DNA from: Holacanthus passer
Taxonomy: Eukaryota > Chordata > Actinopteri > Pomacanthidae
Direction: 5' to 3'
DNA: 64,000 nucleotides
Assembly: GCA_025331565.1 (NCBI GenBank)
Contig: JAFREQ010000158.1
Location: 194,501-258,500, forward strand
Shown: piece after piece, positions 24,481 to 36,343 of the stretch
Numbering within the stretch: the stretch's first letter is position 1
Layout: every line of letters begins with the position of its first letter
The notes under the pieces: generated by a model
What the model was told of the DNA's origin: nothing
What the model saw: the letters and a program-made list of their open reading frames with translations, nothing else
Databases searched by the model: none
Position numbers and translations under genes: made by a program

Positions 24481-24702
24481 AATCAGTTCAGGAGCTTCTC
24501 CTCAGGAGGACTGCGCAGTTTGAACAGTAGGTGGCGATAAAGCTCCCGCTGGCTGAGCGTCACATTCCACATTCAAAGAAGAAGGCTCAGAGTGCGTATG
24601 CGCACCACAACAATCCGCGCTCCTGTCAGGGTCACGATGGTCCGGGTCGGTCCCGGTCCTCTCGTCGGTTCTGTCCGGGTTTGATCACAGTTTGAGCTCC
24701 AG
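24481..24702 (+). promoter_or_regulatory. aars2: aars2 promoter and 5' UTR
   Basis: GC and CpG content rises sharply before the ATG. It includes AACAGTAGGTGGCGATAA (24,523-24,540), both a CTCF-like core and part of a dispersed fish repeat that ends in AAGAAGAAG near 24,578-24,586. No TATA box is seen. The repeat appears to have been built into the proximal promoter. Confidence 0.5.
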
Positions 24703-27700
24703 ATGTTCCGGCTGCTTCCTCGGAGGCTCCGGCCGCTCGGCCGCCTCTCTGCCCGCTCAACTCGCTCCCTCAGCGGCTCCGCTCCGGAGCTGCCCGCCGC
24801 CCGGATCCGCAGCACCTTTCTCGATTTCTTCCGCCAGAAACACGAACACCGGCTGGTTCCGTCCTCTCCGGTCCGGCCCAGAGGAGACCCCAGCCTGCTG
24901 TTCGTCAACGCCGGCATGAACCAGGTCTGTCCCGGCGCGTCCTGTCAGAGCTCCAGAAGCAGTCAATCAATCAATCATAGTGTGTGTGTTGATTGATATC
25001 CTGGTGGTTTTACTAATTTTGACATCACATCTATCAGACAGTCGGTTATTAAATACAGTTTCCTTCGTGTTGATGTCAGAATATTGGAATGTTATAGAAT
25101 AAGTAGCTTTACAGTCACACTGTCATTAAAAGATCAATTATAGCAACTGTTCTGGTTTCATGATGTTTGAGTCAATGTTTATTTGACTGAGTATTAAAAG
25201 ACAGATAAATAAATCCATCTGACTGAAGCAGGATGTAAAGTTGGACTCTGGTTTCAGTTCAAGCCCATCCTCCTGGGGACTGTGGACCCTCGCAGTGAGA
25301 TGTCCTCCTACCGCAGAGTGGTCAACAGTCAGAAATGTGTCCGAGCCGGCGGCAAACACAACGACCTGGAGGACGTGGGCCGAGACCTGTACCACCACAC
25401 CTTCTTTGAGATGCTGGGAAACTGGTCGTTTGGAGACTACTTCAAGGTGAGGAGGAGGAGGAGGAGGATAATTTCCTGCCCCCTCTGGTCAACATCACAG
25501 TAATGGACGTTTGTCTCTGTGTGTACAGGAGGAGGCATGCTGCATGGCATGGAGCCTCCTCACAGAGCATTATGGGATACCTGCAGACAGACTGTACGTG
25601 TCCTATTTTGCTGGAGATGCTGCTTCAGGTTTATCAGCTGATGAAGAGACGCGGCAGATCTGGTTGGACATCGGGTAGGTCCCTGTTCAGCCGATGGTCT
25701 CCAGATGAGATTTAAACCTGTTCCAGGTTTCATACAAGGTGTAAGATGCAAGATTGTGTTTTTGCTGCTTTGTTTGTATTTTTATCTGTCTAGTTTTAAG
25801 TGTCCTCCATAGATGACAGACACTGTTGGATGTCGCTTGGCTGCAGCACGACATTGTATTCACCAGTTTTATACCTCCAAATCTGGATTACTACTACGGA
25901 AGCCAAAATGCTTCCATGCACCTGCTTTTAATCCAGGGAGCGCTGGTCAGATTGTATCCATCTGCAGTTGGTCATGCTCAGCCATCCTCATCAAAACTCC
26001 AGAAGAAGTCTAAGTTAGAATGTAAACACGACGCACATTTACATCTGTAACCATCCAGTTGGTTCGACCGTCAGCAACATGCAGCCAGTCTGACAGAACT
26101 GACACAGACGACCATCATGATGAGAAAACACTTTTATTGACTTGTCTGCATCGAGACAAAATCTTTCAAGAGAGAATTGTGATGCATCTAACAATCAGTT
26201 TCACCTATGATAAGGCCACCATGGAAATAATCATCATCGTCTCTGTCCCTGAACCTGAACTTAATAAAGTCTTTTTCTGCTTCACGACCTCCAACAGTGA
26301 AACACAGAGGAAACTTTGACAGTAAAAACATGGAAGAACTTCCACTCACTGTCTCATCAGCTGATGTCCACCTGAGGAGAATTAACTCCCACAATGTAGC
26401 AGGCCCAGAAAGTGTCCCTGGACAGCCCTGAAATCATGTGACTCAGAACTGACCGATGTTTTCATGAAGACATGATCTGTGCAGCTCCACACATGGATCT
26501 CTAACACCTGCAAAGCAAAGACACTGTAAGATGCTGTTTGAATCAGGGAAGGACGGAAGACAACATTCGTACAATGTAGCTACTGTCCTCTCTGACTAGA
26601 TTAAAATGTAAATATTTACATCGTGTCTTATAGTGTAAGGGATTGATTGTGGTGCAACAACAACAAGCTCTCTGAACTCAGGACCGCCATCACCACAAGA
26701 CCCCAGCACAGTTTTTCACACTCCTGCTCAGGAAGCGCACACACACACACACCTGGTATTTGCATGTTGTACATACTGTTATTATATATTATTATATATA
26801 TATTATATTTTATCTATTTCTTTTTCTTTATCTCTCCTGACATCTTATTTAGAAAATAATTTCACTCCTATATCTTGTGTTTCCATGTTAAGCAGTGTTC
26901 AGAGTTGAGGGCAAGGGAAGAATTTCATTGTAGAGGAAAACCTTTTTTTAACTGTTCATATGACAAACATTTTGACTCGACTCCTGGGAGCTGACAGCTG
27001 GTCTCCTCCTCAGGGTTCCTCCTGGTCGCCTCCTGCCATTCGGCCTGAAGGAGAACTTCTGGGAGATGGGGGACTCAGGCCCCTGTGGCCCCTGCACTGA
27101 GATCCACTATGACCACGTGGGAGGACGAGATGCCACAACACTGGTCAATGCTGACAGTCCTGACGTGGTGGAGATCTGGAACTTGGTCTTCATGCAGTAC
27201 AACAGGTGCAAATGATCACCTGGACCAGCATGTGACAGAAAAAACCAGTTCAGAACACATTAGGCCAGATCAGCACACTGTAGACCACTAGCACTGAACC
27301 AGTCTGCTGGTTGTACTGGTCAGCTCACAGTTTCATGGTCAACAATGATTATTATTCACTTCACATTTGTATAGCACAAAGCTCAAAGTGCTTTACAACA
27401 AAAAAAACTACATTCACAAGGGCTTCACATAAAAAAAGATTGAAGACTTAAATTTATCTAAAATAAGATGGAGAACAAAACCCACTTGACAAGAATAAAT
27501 AATACAAATTAGGATTAAAAAAGAGGAAAGGAGACTGGCTGTGGCTCCACATGGTGAGAACTCTGTGTGTGTGTGTGTGTGTGTGTCAGGGAGGTGGATC
27601 ACAGTCTGCGGCTGCTGCCCCAGTTCAGTGTGGATACTGGGATGGGACTGGAGAGACTTGTGAGTGTCCTGCAGGGAAAAAGATCAAACTACGACACTGA

Positions 27701-30700
27701 CCTGTTCACGCCGCTGCTCCACGACATCCACCAGGTACACAAGACAAAACACCTGAACACCAGGGAACTATGACACCAAATACAGCTGCACAAGACCACA
27801 GGTTGTGTTTATCTGCGATCTACCAGGAGTAGTGAGGTTTGATTGACAGCTTCCTGTTGTCATGGTGATGTGTCTGCCCTCAGAGGTCAAGCGTGCGATT
27901 GTATGGCGGCAGGACGGGGGCCGCAGACGAGGGAAAGGTGGACATGGCGTACCGAGTGGTGGCGGACCACATCCGCACTTTATCAGTCTGCATTGCTGAT
28001 GGAGTTCATCCAGGCATGTCAGGAGCAGAGTGAGTCATCAACTAATCAGCTGTCAGAACACAATGGACAGCCAATCAACTATCAGAGCTCGAGTTAAACA
28101 GCCGATGAAACATATGAAGTTTTGTTGTGTATCAGGTTGGTGCTGAGGAGGATTTTGCGGCGGGCAGTTCGGTTCTGTGTCGAGGTCCTTCGGGCTCCTC
28201 AGGGAGCGCTGGCCAGCCTGGTTCCTACTGTCACCTACATACTGGTAAAATACATTTCCAATAATCCTTGTGATTAGGTCAAAATTTACAAAATGACCAG
28301 AACAAATGAACACATTAAAATCCCTGTTTACAGGATGAAACACTGGAAAATATCAAATCTGTTTCTAAATGTTTTACATGAACAACAGTGTTGTGGTTTG
28401 TGGGGGTTGATTGATTGATTGATTGATGGATGGATTTTGTGTGTTGGCAGGGTGATGTGTATCCAGAGCTCCACAGGGAGGCAGACAGGGTGAGTCTGCT
28501 TTCTACCATCTACTGACTGCTGCTGTTCTCTCTGCTCAGAGTCACTTCCAGTTTGAATGATGAGTCCTGTTTTCTTACTGATGGCTGGAATATACTGAAA
28601 GATACTTTTAAACCCGTTTTATAGCACTCTTTTGTGTGTGTGTGGGTTTATTCTCTTCTTTTGTTTTGAATTGCTTAACAATAATTCTATGTATTTTAGT
28701 GTATTGGCCACACAAAAAGAACTTAACGCTGATTCTGGCTGATTTTAATCTTCATGTGTGCTGCCCTGAGCTACAGAGTTTTTAAGTGTGAGAGGTTCTT
28801 GTTCAGGCTCCGTCTGAAACTACACACAATAGGGCCACGTCCTGGACCTGGTTTTATCTTCTGTTGTTTGCTGAATAATGTCTTACATAGAGAAATTGGG
28901 ACTTCTGATAATAAACTCATTTTGTTTAATACCTCATTTTATAGTAGCTCTTCTAACCTCCAGCTCTGCTCCTCAGTGAACACAACTTTACACACTTCTT
29001 TTAATTCCACTTGTGTAAATATTCAAGATAATATTGCTCTGTTTTAGGCATAAAAAACCTAAAATGCCTTCTCAGCCCTGAATTAACAATGAAATCGCCA
29101 CAAACGCCCCCCCACACTTTTTTTATTGAGCCCTCAGTTGATAAATGTGAAGAGTTTTTATCATTTTTCTCTAACAAGGTTCAAGTTGTTATGAATAAAA
29201 TAAAATGACCTCTCCTATAAAACACCTGCTGGCATTTAATTCAGTCAATCCTGAACATCTCACCAAAGTCATTACTGAAATGAAATCCTCCTCTTCTTCA
29301 CTGGACATTCTTTCAACTCACTTCTTTAAAGAATATTTAATTCAATCTCTGCATTTGTACGCGTTATCAATTCCTCACTTTTATCTGGTTGAAGTCCTGA
29401 TTATTTGAAACTGGCCGCAGTTCTTCTTAAAAAGCGTCTCTTGAGCCATCTGTTTAAAATAATCCTGGCTAAGGTCCTTTTTTTTAAATGCCACTTTACC
29501 TCCTTTCAGTATTTCAGTTTCAGGTACAATTTTCCTTTAATATCTTCAGCTTTGCCTGTTATGTTGATACAAAGACATCTATGAGCCTCTTTTAGCTTCA
29601 GTTTTGGTTTTTGTGGTATATTTCCTGTCTGGTTTTGTCTCAGCTGTAAAAAGCTACTTTACACAAACATCAGACAGACACAGTCAGAGAGCAGCTGGTG
29701 AACATGGTGGAGACTTCAGCAGCTACAGAGACAGAGATTTCCCTCAGGAGCTGGTGGAGAACAAACAGAGCTGAAAGAGAGAATGTTTGACTACATTCAT
29801 CAACTAATTCAAATGTTGAGCATAAATAAATGCTTGATGTCTGTGAAGGATTGTTGCATATTTTAGATTCTTGAAATTTCTGAATCTAAAGTTAGTCTTT
29901 GACTGAGCCCTTCTGGATAGATTTCCATAACAGGAAGTTGTCATCAGCAAGTGTCGTTTAACAGCTGTTGTTCTTTCAGATCATGGACGTCATCAACGAG
30001 AATGAGGCTCACTTCCTGTCATCTCTGCAGCAGGGCAGCAGGCTGATCCTCCGAACACTCAACAGAAAGGACTACAGACATGGAGTCTTCCCTGGTCAGT
30101 TCCTCCCTGAGCTACTACAACTCCAATCAGCCATCTGGACAGGCTGCAGGCAAAGGAAACGAGTGGTTTTTTTTCATGAATGTAGATATTGAACAGTCTG
30201 TCACAAGGTCCACTTTACTTGTTTCTGAAGCTTTCAGCCACTTCTCATGGCCTTCCTCAGTGGATGGAGTTGTCATGAAGTTGGTTTAGTTTGATGACAT
30301 GTTAATGGGCAGTACTAGTATAAGAAGTGAGTCTATAAAAATACCAAATTTAAAAATAACTGGCTGTAAAAAAAAAATGTGAACACCTTTCATAAAACAA
30401 CTGAGGAAGCCAAGTAAACCTGAACTATGGAGAAGTTCTTGTGAATGATTGTAATGACATTTTGTAGAAGTCCAAGCGCATCCAGGTTTAGCTTCTCGTG
30501 GTCTTGGGACAAGGTGGGGATGAAACATCTCTCCTTGCAGGTCTTTGCATAATGGAGAGGCCCTGGTTGTTCATGAAGGAGCTCGGCCTGGCTGATTTTG
30601 TGTGTGTGTGTGTTTGTGTGTCAGCTTCTGTGGCCTGGTCTCTGCACAGGGACCTGGGTTTTCCTCTGGACCTGGTGGACCTGATGTTGGAGGAGAGAGG

Positions 30701-33700
30701 AATCCAGGTGGACCGTCAGGAGCTGGACCGACTGATTGCAGAGAACCACAAGGTGAAGCTTCATTCTGTGTTTTAATATGGACACATCTCCATATGTTGA
30801 CAGGTGAACGGCTGTGTACTGGTGATGTGATCAAACACCTGTCTCTGTGTCTCTGTCAGGTGATGTCTGATCTGCAGTCAGGTGTTCAGTCTCAGGTGAT
30901 GTTGGACGTCCTCAGTCTGGCAGAGCTGCAGCGTCTCAGTGTTCCTCACACTGACGACAGCCTCAAATACCAGTACACACTGGAGCGAGACAGATACGGT
31001 ACAACCTGAGTCCTACCTGGACAGGTAACACACCTGTCTCTGTCACACACTGAAGAAAGAACAACAGAGTTATTTCATCTGTAGTAACACCGGCCCTGCA
31101 AGTGACACACCTCCCATATCTGAGCTGCAGACACACCAACATGACAGAGTGTAACACATGTGACAGATGCTGACAGCAGCATCTAGTGGACATTAGAGAA
31201 ACTGCAGCTGTGCCACGTCTCAACATGTCTCATCTGCTTCTCTGCGTCCAGTTCAGACAGGTAATCTTTGTTATTTTCCTCCCAGTGTTCCCAGCATGCT
31301 GTGCGACAGTCTTGGCTCTGTATGATGGTCAGGCTCTGGTGTCAGAGGTCACCGAGGGTCAACGCTGTGGTGTCATCCTGGATCAGACCTGCTTCTACTC
31401 TGAGCAGGGGGGGCAGTCACATGATCAGGGCTACTTCACCCGAGATGGACTGCAGGTCAGCTGACTGGACAGAGGGGAAACACAGTATGGGAAGATTACC
31501 TGTTGTGTGCCCAGGTGAGGTCTGACTCCAGGTGTTTGTTTTCTGTCTCTCAGGACGTCCTGTACCCCGTGGAGGCAGTGGTCCTGGTGGGGGGGTACGT
31601 GGTCCATCAGATAACCGCACCTGACAGCCTAAAGACTGGAGACCAGGTCCAGCTACACCTGGACCAGGTAAACACCAAACACAACAGTGTAAAATATTGT
31701 CATCTGCATAAAGATGGATATGAATAGAACTGGTCCAAGTATGGACCCTTAGAAGTGAGTAACAATTTAATCTGTTGAATTAGCAAGAAGTGCTGAACAT
31801 TGTTTTTACTGTCCACAGCAACATATGAAGTAAAAATATACAAATGTACACAGGCTGTTTGTTGTCTGCTGCTTCATATTAAACTCTCTCCAAAATTCTG
31901 TCTGACAGATTTTGGATCTTTGAGAATTTCAAATAAAGTTGAGTGAGTTTGTAATGATCGAGTGACTGTTGGCTCTGTCGGGGTCGTTAGGGGACAGTTT
32001 CAACCTGGACCTCTTTGTTTGAAGCAGTGGAACTAAACATGTACAGTTTGTTCTGAGGGTGGTGCTAGACATTCAAATCAAAGAGTTCATCCTCTTGAGA
32101 GCAGGAGGGAGATCAGGATGATCTGACCTGTTCTTTTCCTGCCGTCTCTCAGGTCCACAGATTGTCCTGTATGGTGAATCACACAGCAACTCACATCCTG
32201 AACTTTGCTCTGAGGGACGTTCTGGGTCCTTCAGTTCAGCAGAGAGGATCTCATGTGTCAGCTGATCGTCTCCGCTTTGACTTCAGTGTCAAGGTTAAAC
32301 AACTAACTCATCAACTGTTAGAACTGAGCTGCATCCGATGACTCGTTCTAAGACTCATGATGATTGATGATAATGAAGATGTGGGCAGTTCATCATTTAT
32401 TAGTTTATTTTTATATCAGAGATCAAAAAGAGAACATGACATGAAGTCAGGACTCATTCATTCATGTTTGCCCACACGTTGTTTTACTGGATATTTGTGT
32501 TGGTCTGAATATTTGTTTTATTTATGTCACCTGTTTTTCTTGGTCACATGATGAGATAATGTGTAACATGTTGACATGACATCATACACAGTATATATCC
32601 ACCTGTTGTTGAATCGAAGTGGCTCTGTTGCTTGTCCTGTGTTTGATTTATCCTCCTCAGGGTTCACTGAGCATCTCGGAGCTGCAGCAGGTAGAGAGGT
32701 GTGTTAATGACATCATCTCAGCCAATCACATCGTCCACAGCCAAGAGCTTCCTCTGCAAACAGCCAGGTGGATCGACGGACTGAGGATGGTGGACGAGGT
32801 GAAGATAGACTGAGGAGTACTGTCTGTCTCGGCCTTCCTGACTGTCTGCAGGTGTACTGACTGTCTCTCTCTGTCTTCCTGTCTGTCTGCAGGTGTATCC
32901 AGACCCTGTTCGAGTGGTGGCGGTGGCGGTGGCAGTCTCTGACCTGTTGGACAATCAGACAGAAGGACAGACATCTGTGGAGCTCTGCTGTGGAACGTGA
33001 GATTGAATCAGACCCGTTCACTTGTTCACCTCACTTTCACTTGTGACTTATCTTATACTTCAACCACTGAAACAGACACAGTGTTGTATTTACGTTTTAA
33101 CTTGTAGAATCAGATGAACACTGACAGCATTGTTTCTGTTTTCAGTCACCTGCTGCAGACCGGAACCATCAAGGATCTGGTGATTGTTTCTGAGAGACAG
33201 ATGGTGAAAGGAGTCAGTCGGATCATTGCAGTGACGGGACGGGAAGCAACGCGGGTCAGTCAAACAGAACCGCTCGAACTACTGGAGTCTTCTCATCATA
33301 ACTTTCATTTTATTTCCTGTTAGTTTCGTTCAGATGATGGTGTCTGTCTGCAGCAGGTGGACTTCAGAGCTCTGTTTGCTGTTTTTAGGCTTAATTATAT
33401 CATTTGTTTCTTTATGTTTATTAGTTTTGAAACTGTTTTTGTGTCTGAGGACATCCTCGGTCAAGGTGGCTGATGTAAAATTGAAATCTTTGACACATAT
33501 TTCCTCTGATGTTCCTGTTGTGTGTCCTCAGGCTCGGGAGGCGGGTCAGGTGTTGTCTCAGGATGTGGACTCTCTGTCAGCCAGACTCACAGGCTCTGCC
33601 CCCACCGGCCTTGACTTCGCCAAGCGTCTTGCCAAGGAGGTCGGAGTTCTCTCTGATGTACGTACACTACCCATGATGCACTGCAGCCCTTAAGACATAA

Positions 33701-35245
33701 AACGCATCCTGTGTACGTGCTGTTTGACCCTGTTCTCCGTCTGTCAGGCTGTAGATAACACGCCCATCCCTCAGTGGCAGCGCAGAGAACTGCAGGGTCA
33801 CCTCAGATCTCTGCAGAGGACCAGTAACACCACCGTCAGGAAACTGGAGACCAAAGAGGTGATTGTTAAAGGTGTGAAGGTGAAAACAGATCAGAGGGTG
33901 ACATGGGTAATGAAGACACATCACATCAATGCTCTCATCACTGTGATGACAGTGAAGTGTTCCAACAAGAACCACGTGTTTTATAAACAGTGATGATCAG
34001 GATAAAGATGTTGGTAAAGCGTTTATATGATCACATTAATCTGACTTTTTCACTGTGAATTATCTCACATCCTACATGCTCACAGTGCACGTGTGTGTAC
34101 AGGAGTGTGTGTTTATGCTGAAGCAGCCTGCTGTCATGTGATCTAATCATAGTAATTTAATCTGTGGTCCAGCTGAAACTTTCATTTTAAACTTATTTGA
34201 ATTCATTTTTTTATGCCAGTAAGCAGACAGAGTTTAATTAATAGTAGAACTTTTTGAGCATTATTTCTTCATTTTTGCAGATTTGCTCCAAGTATTTAAT
34301 TTGCTCTTGTTGATTGTTGGCAGCTGAGTGATGTCGAAACAGAAACTTCTTATTAAAATCTAAGACAAAATTTCAGCCAAAATACCAGCAGCTCTGTTTG
34401 TGCTGCCTCATCTGAACTTCCACCTCCACCTGTTCCTCTCACCTGAGCATGAAAATACCAAACGATTGCATCTCCATGAAAACCGGACTGAAAATGGTCA
34501 AAATGACAAACACAAAATTCTTTAATAACATAAAAATTAGGACAGAAGCAGCAGCTGTTTTCTTTTCCATCAGAGACACACACTGCTTTTTAGACTGTGT
34601 CCTCCATGTTTTCTGTCTGCGTGTTTTCCCATCATGCTTTGCACAGGCTGCAGTGAGAGCTCAGGCTCTGCTGGAGAAGAATGGAAGGAAGGATCTGCAG
34701 GTGGACTCTGTGGAGACGGACTCTCTGTCGGTAAGACCAGATCTTCCCTCTGACAGAGAGGAGCCCACATTTCCCATAATGCACCTGCACTCCAGACGGC
34801 TGTAGTCTGATGACATCTCTATGACATCATCAGAGGTCACCTATGTTCACACCCATCTGGCGTGTCCTTTCAGATTGTGATGAAGACGGTGAATCAGCTT
34901 AGCGCTGCAGCTCCTCGCAGTCATGTGATGCTGCTCGCTCACCAGAGGCATTCTGGGAAGGTTCTTTGTGCCTGTCAGGTTCCCAAGGTAACAATGACAC
35001 ACCTGTAAGTGACATCATGGATGGGCGGGCCTCATTTCAAGTGTCTGATTGGCTGTCCTCTCCCTCCTTAGGACTCGCCGTCTCTCACAGCCTCTGAATG
35101 GGCCGTGGCGGTGTGTCATCACCTCGGGGGGAGCGCCGGGGGCTCCACGCTGGTTGCCAAGGGAACAGGAAGCAGCAGTGACATCACCGAGGCTCTGAGG
35201 TGGGCAGAGGAGTTTGCTCGCCAGAAAACAGAGATGACATCATAA
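24703..35245 (+). CDS. aars2: alanyl-tRNA synthetase, mitochondrial
   Basis: Twenty-two exons: 24703-24924, 25258-25446, 25529-25674, 27014-27205, 27590-27734, 27884-28029, 28136-28244, 28451-28489, 29980-30094, 30625-30752, 30860-30998, 31286-31455, 31554-31667, 32153-32293, 32661-32798, 32893-32996, 33146-33254, 33532-33657, 33748-33858, 34647-34730, 34874-34987, 35072-35245. All junctions keep phase and give 984 residues (human AARS2: 985). It charges mitochondrial tRNA-Ala and edits mischarged tRNA. Residues 1-27 are Arg-rich without acidic residues, fitting a mitochondrial presequence. Class II motifs are visible: FVNAGMNQFKPI (1), CVRAGGKHNDLEDVG..HHTFFEMLGNWSFGDYF (2), DTGMGLERL (3, about 265-273). 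The editing zinc site is HTATH (628-632) plus CCGTH (743-747). A C-Ala domain closes the protein. The mitochondrial form is favoured over cytosolic AARS1 by the presequence and by ELCCGTHLLQTG. Confidence 0.97.
26640..26935. repeat. possible non-LTR retroelement 3' fragment
   Basis: AGGACCGCCATCACCACAAGACCCCAGCACAGTTTTTCACACTCCTGCTCAGG leads into CA repeats and a T/A-rich end closing in GAATTTCATTGTAGAGG, a layout seen at 3' ends of fish LINEs. It lies in aars2 intron 3. Weak call, no coding domain. Confidence 0.35.
27564..27586. repeat. (TG)n microsatellite at an aars2 acceptor
   Basis: (TG)n runs into TCAG| of exon 5 (27590). It has the same UG-before-acceptor geometry as in alg13, but this gene is on the opposite strand. 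Confidence 0.9.
28690..29520 (+). mobile_element. decayed L2/CR1-type LINE fragment
   Basis: Broken frames hold pieces of a non-LTR endonuclease/RT polyprotein: LADFN near 28,735, then SDNKLILFNTSFYS, FFSNKVQVVMNKI, NPEHLTKVITEMKSSSSSLD followed by ILSTHFFKEYLIQSL, and finally ASLEPSV. The order and spacing match the linker and start of the RT domain of common fish L2-like elements. Many stops and frameshifts. It lies in sense orientation inside aars2 intron 8 (28,490-29,979). Confidence 0.65.
30599..30620. repeat. (TG)n microsatellite at an aars2 acceptor
   Basis: TGTGTGTGTGTTTGTGTG runs into TCAG| of exon 10 (30625). Confidence 0.85.
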
Positions 35246-35473
35246 AGCGAGAGATGACATCATTCTGACATCACAGCAGCTCCTGCTGATGGCTGCTGGG
35301 AGCTGAGAGGGGCAGGTACCTGCAACACTGAGAAATTGTTTCCTGTTTGGACGGGAAGTGTGGGGCCAATGAGACATCAGTTGGGAGAGAGAGGGATGTG
35401 GCCTGACTGTGGTGGGCAGGACTTACTTGCAGCTGTCAGCCAATGAAAGTTTATATGTAAATAATTGCACAGT

Positions 35474-35479
35474 AATAAA
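35474..35479 (+). terminator. poly(A) signal of aars2
   Basis: AATAAA about 230 bp after the stop codon at 35243-35245, followed by GT-rich sequence. Confidence 0.75.
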
Positions 35480-35698
35480 AATAGATGTAACTCAGGTGTC
35501 TTCTGAGTCACAGTTGCATCATTACATCCTGTAACGTGATGTGCCCCCAGAGTCAGAGAGGGCCATACAAAAGGTGACTGTAAGCCCCGCCCACAGCAGC
35601 ACTCAGGTGTGAATGTTTATGATTTCAAACTGATGATATTTCGTAAATCTGAACTTTTTTTTGTTTTAATAACAAATGAAAACATCACTGCTCTTTGA

Positions 35699-35713
35699 TT
35701 TATTCTCTTTATT
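35699..35713 (-). terminator. poly(A) signals of the first calpain gene
   Basis: Two TTTATT motifs on the plus strand (35,699-35,704 and 35,708-35,713) read AATAAA on the minus strand, about 640 bp past the calpain stop at 36,344-36,346. The facing aars2 signal is about 220 bp away. Confidence 0.6.
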
Positions 35714-36343
35714 ATTAAGTAATTAATTAACACATCTATAATAAGGCCAACAGTTTATCATTAAGGCATCAGGTGTGACAGACCTAAACAATAAACAAAT
35801 CTATGATGAAACACCCCGTTAAAACCCTGTTAAAACTGAGAAACAGAACAGTTGTCTGGACCAATCAGAACATGACTAACTCTGATGTCACAAATACATG
35901 TAATAAATGGTTAATAACAGACTGCAGTGTTAATGTATTTGTTAACTAGAACTCCCGAGGACAGACAGACGTGGAGGCAGATAATGAATAATATTGTAAA
36001 AGACAGCTGGAATATAAAATGTCTTTATAGAAGAATCACAATAAACATTGAACATTAACACCTAAACATGTTCTTATATCTGCTTACAGCTACATTATAG
36101 TCTGTTATAGTCATTTACTCATTATACATGAGACATAAAGTGTGACTGATGTCTGTGACGTCTCATCATCATATCTGAGCAGTTCAGGTTTCTCTTTGTT
36201 TCACAATAACTTCCCTCAGATTACAATAGAACATAAACCAAAGTCTATTCACCACATGTGGAATATGTCAGCTCCACTTGTTACAGTCTGTCCAGCAGCA
36301 GTTCTGCTGGTCTCAGGATCTGGATCCTGGTCCTGGTGTCTCT

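Noticed and set aside
32713..33021. Minus-strand open frames over aars2 exons 15-16
   Set aside because: They are shadows of the conserved plus-strand aars2 exons.
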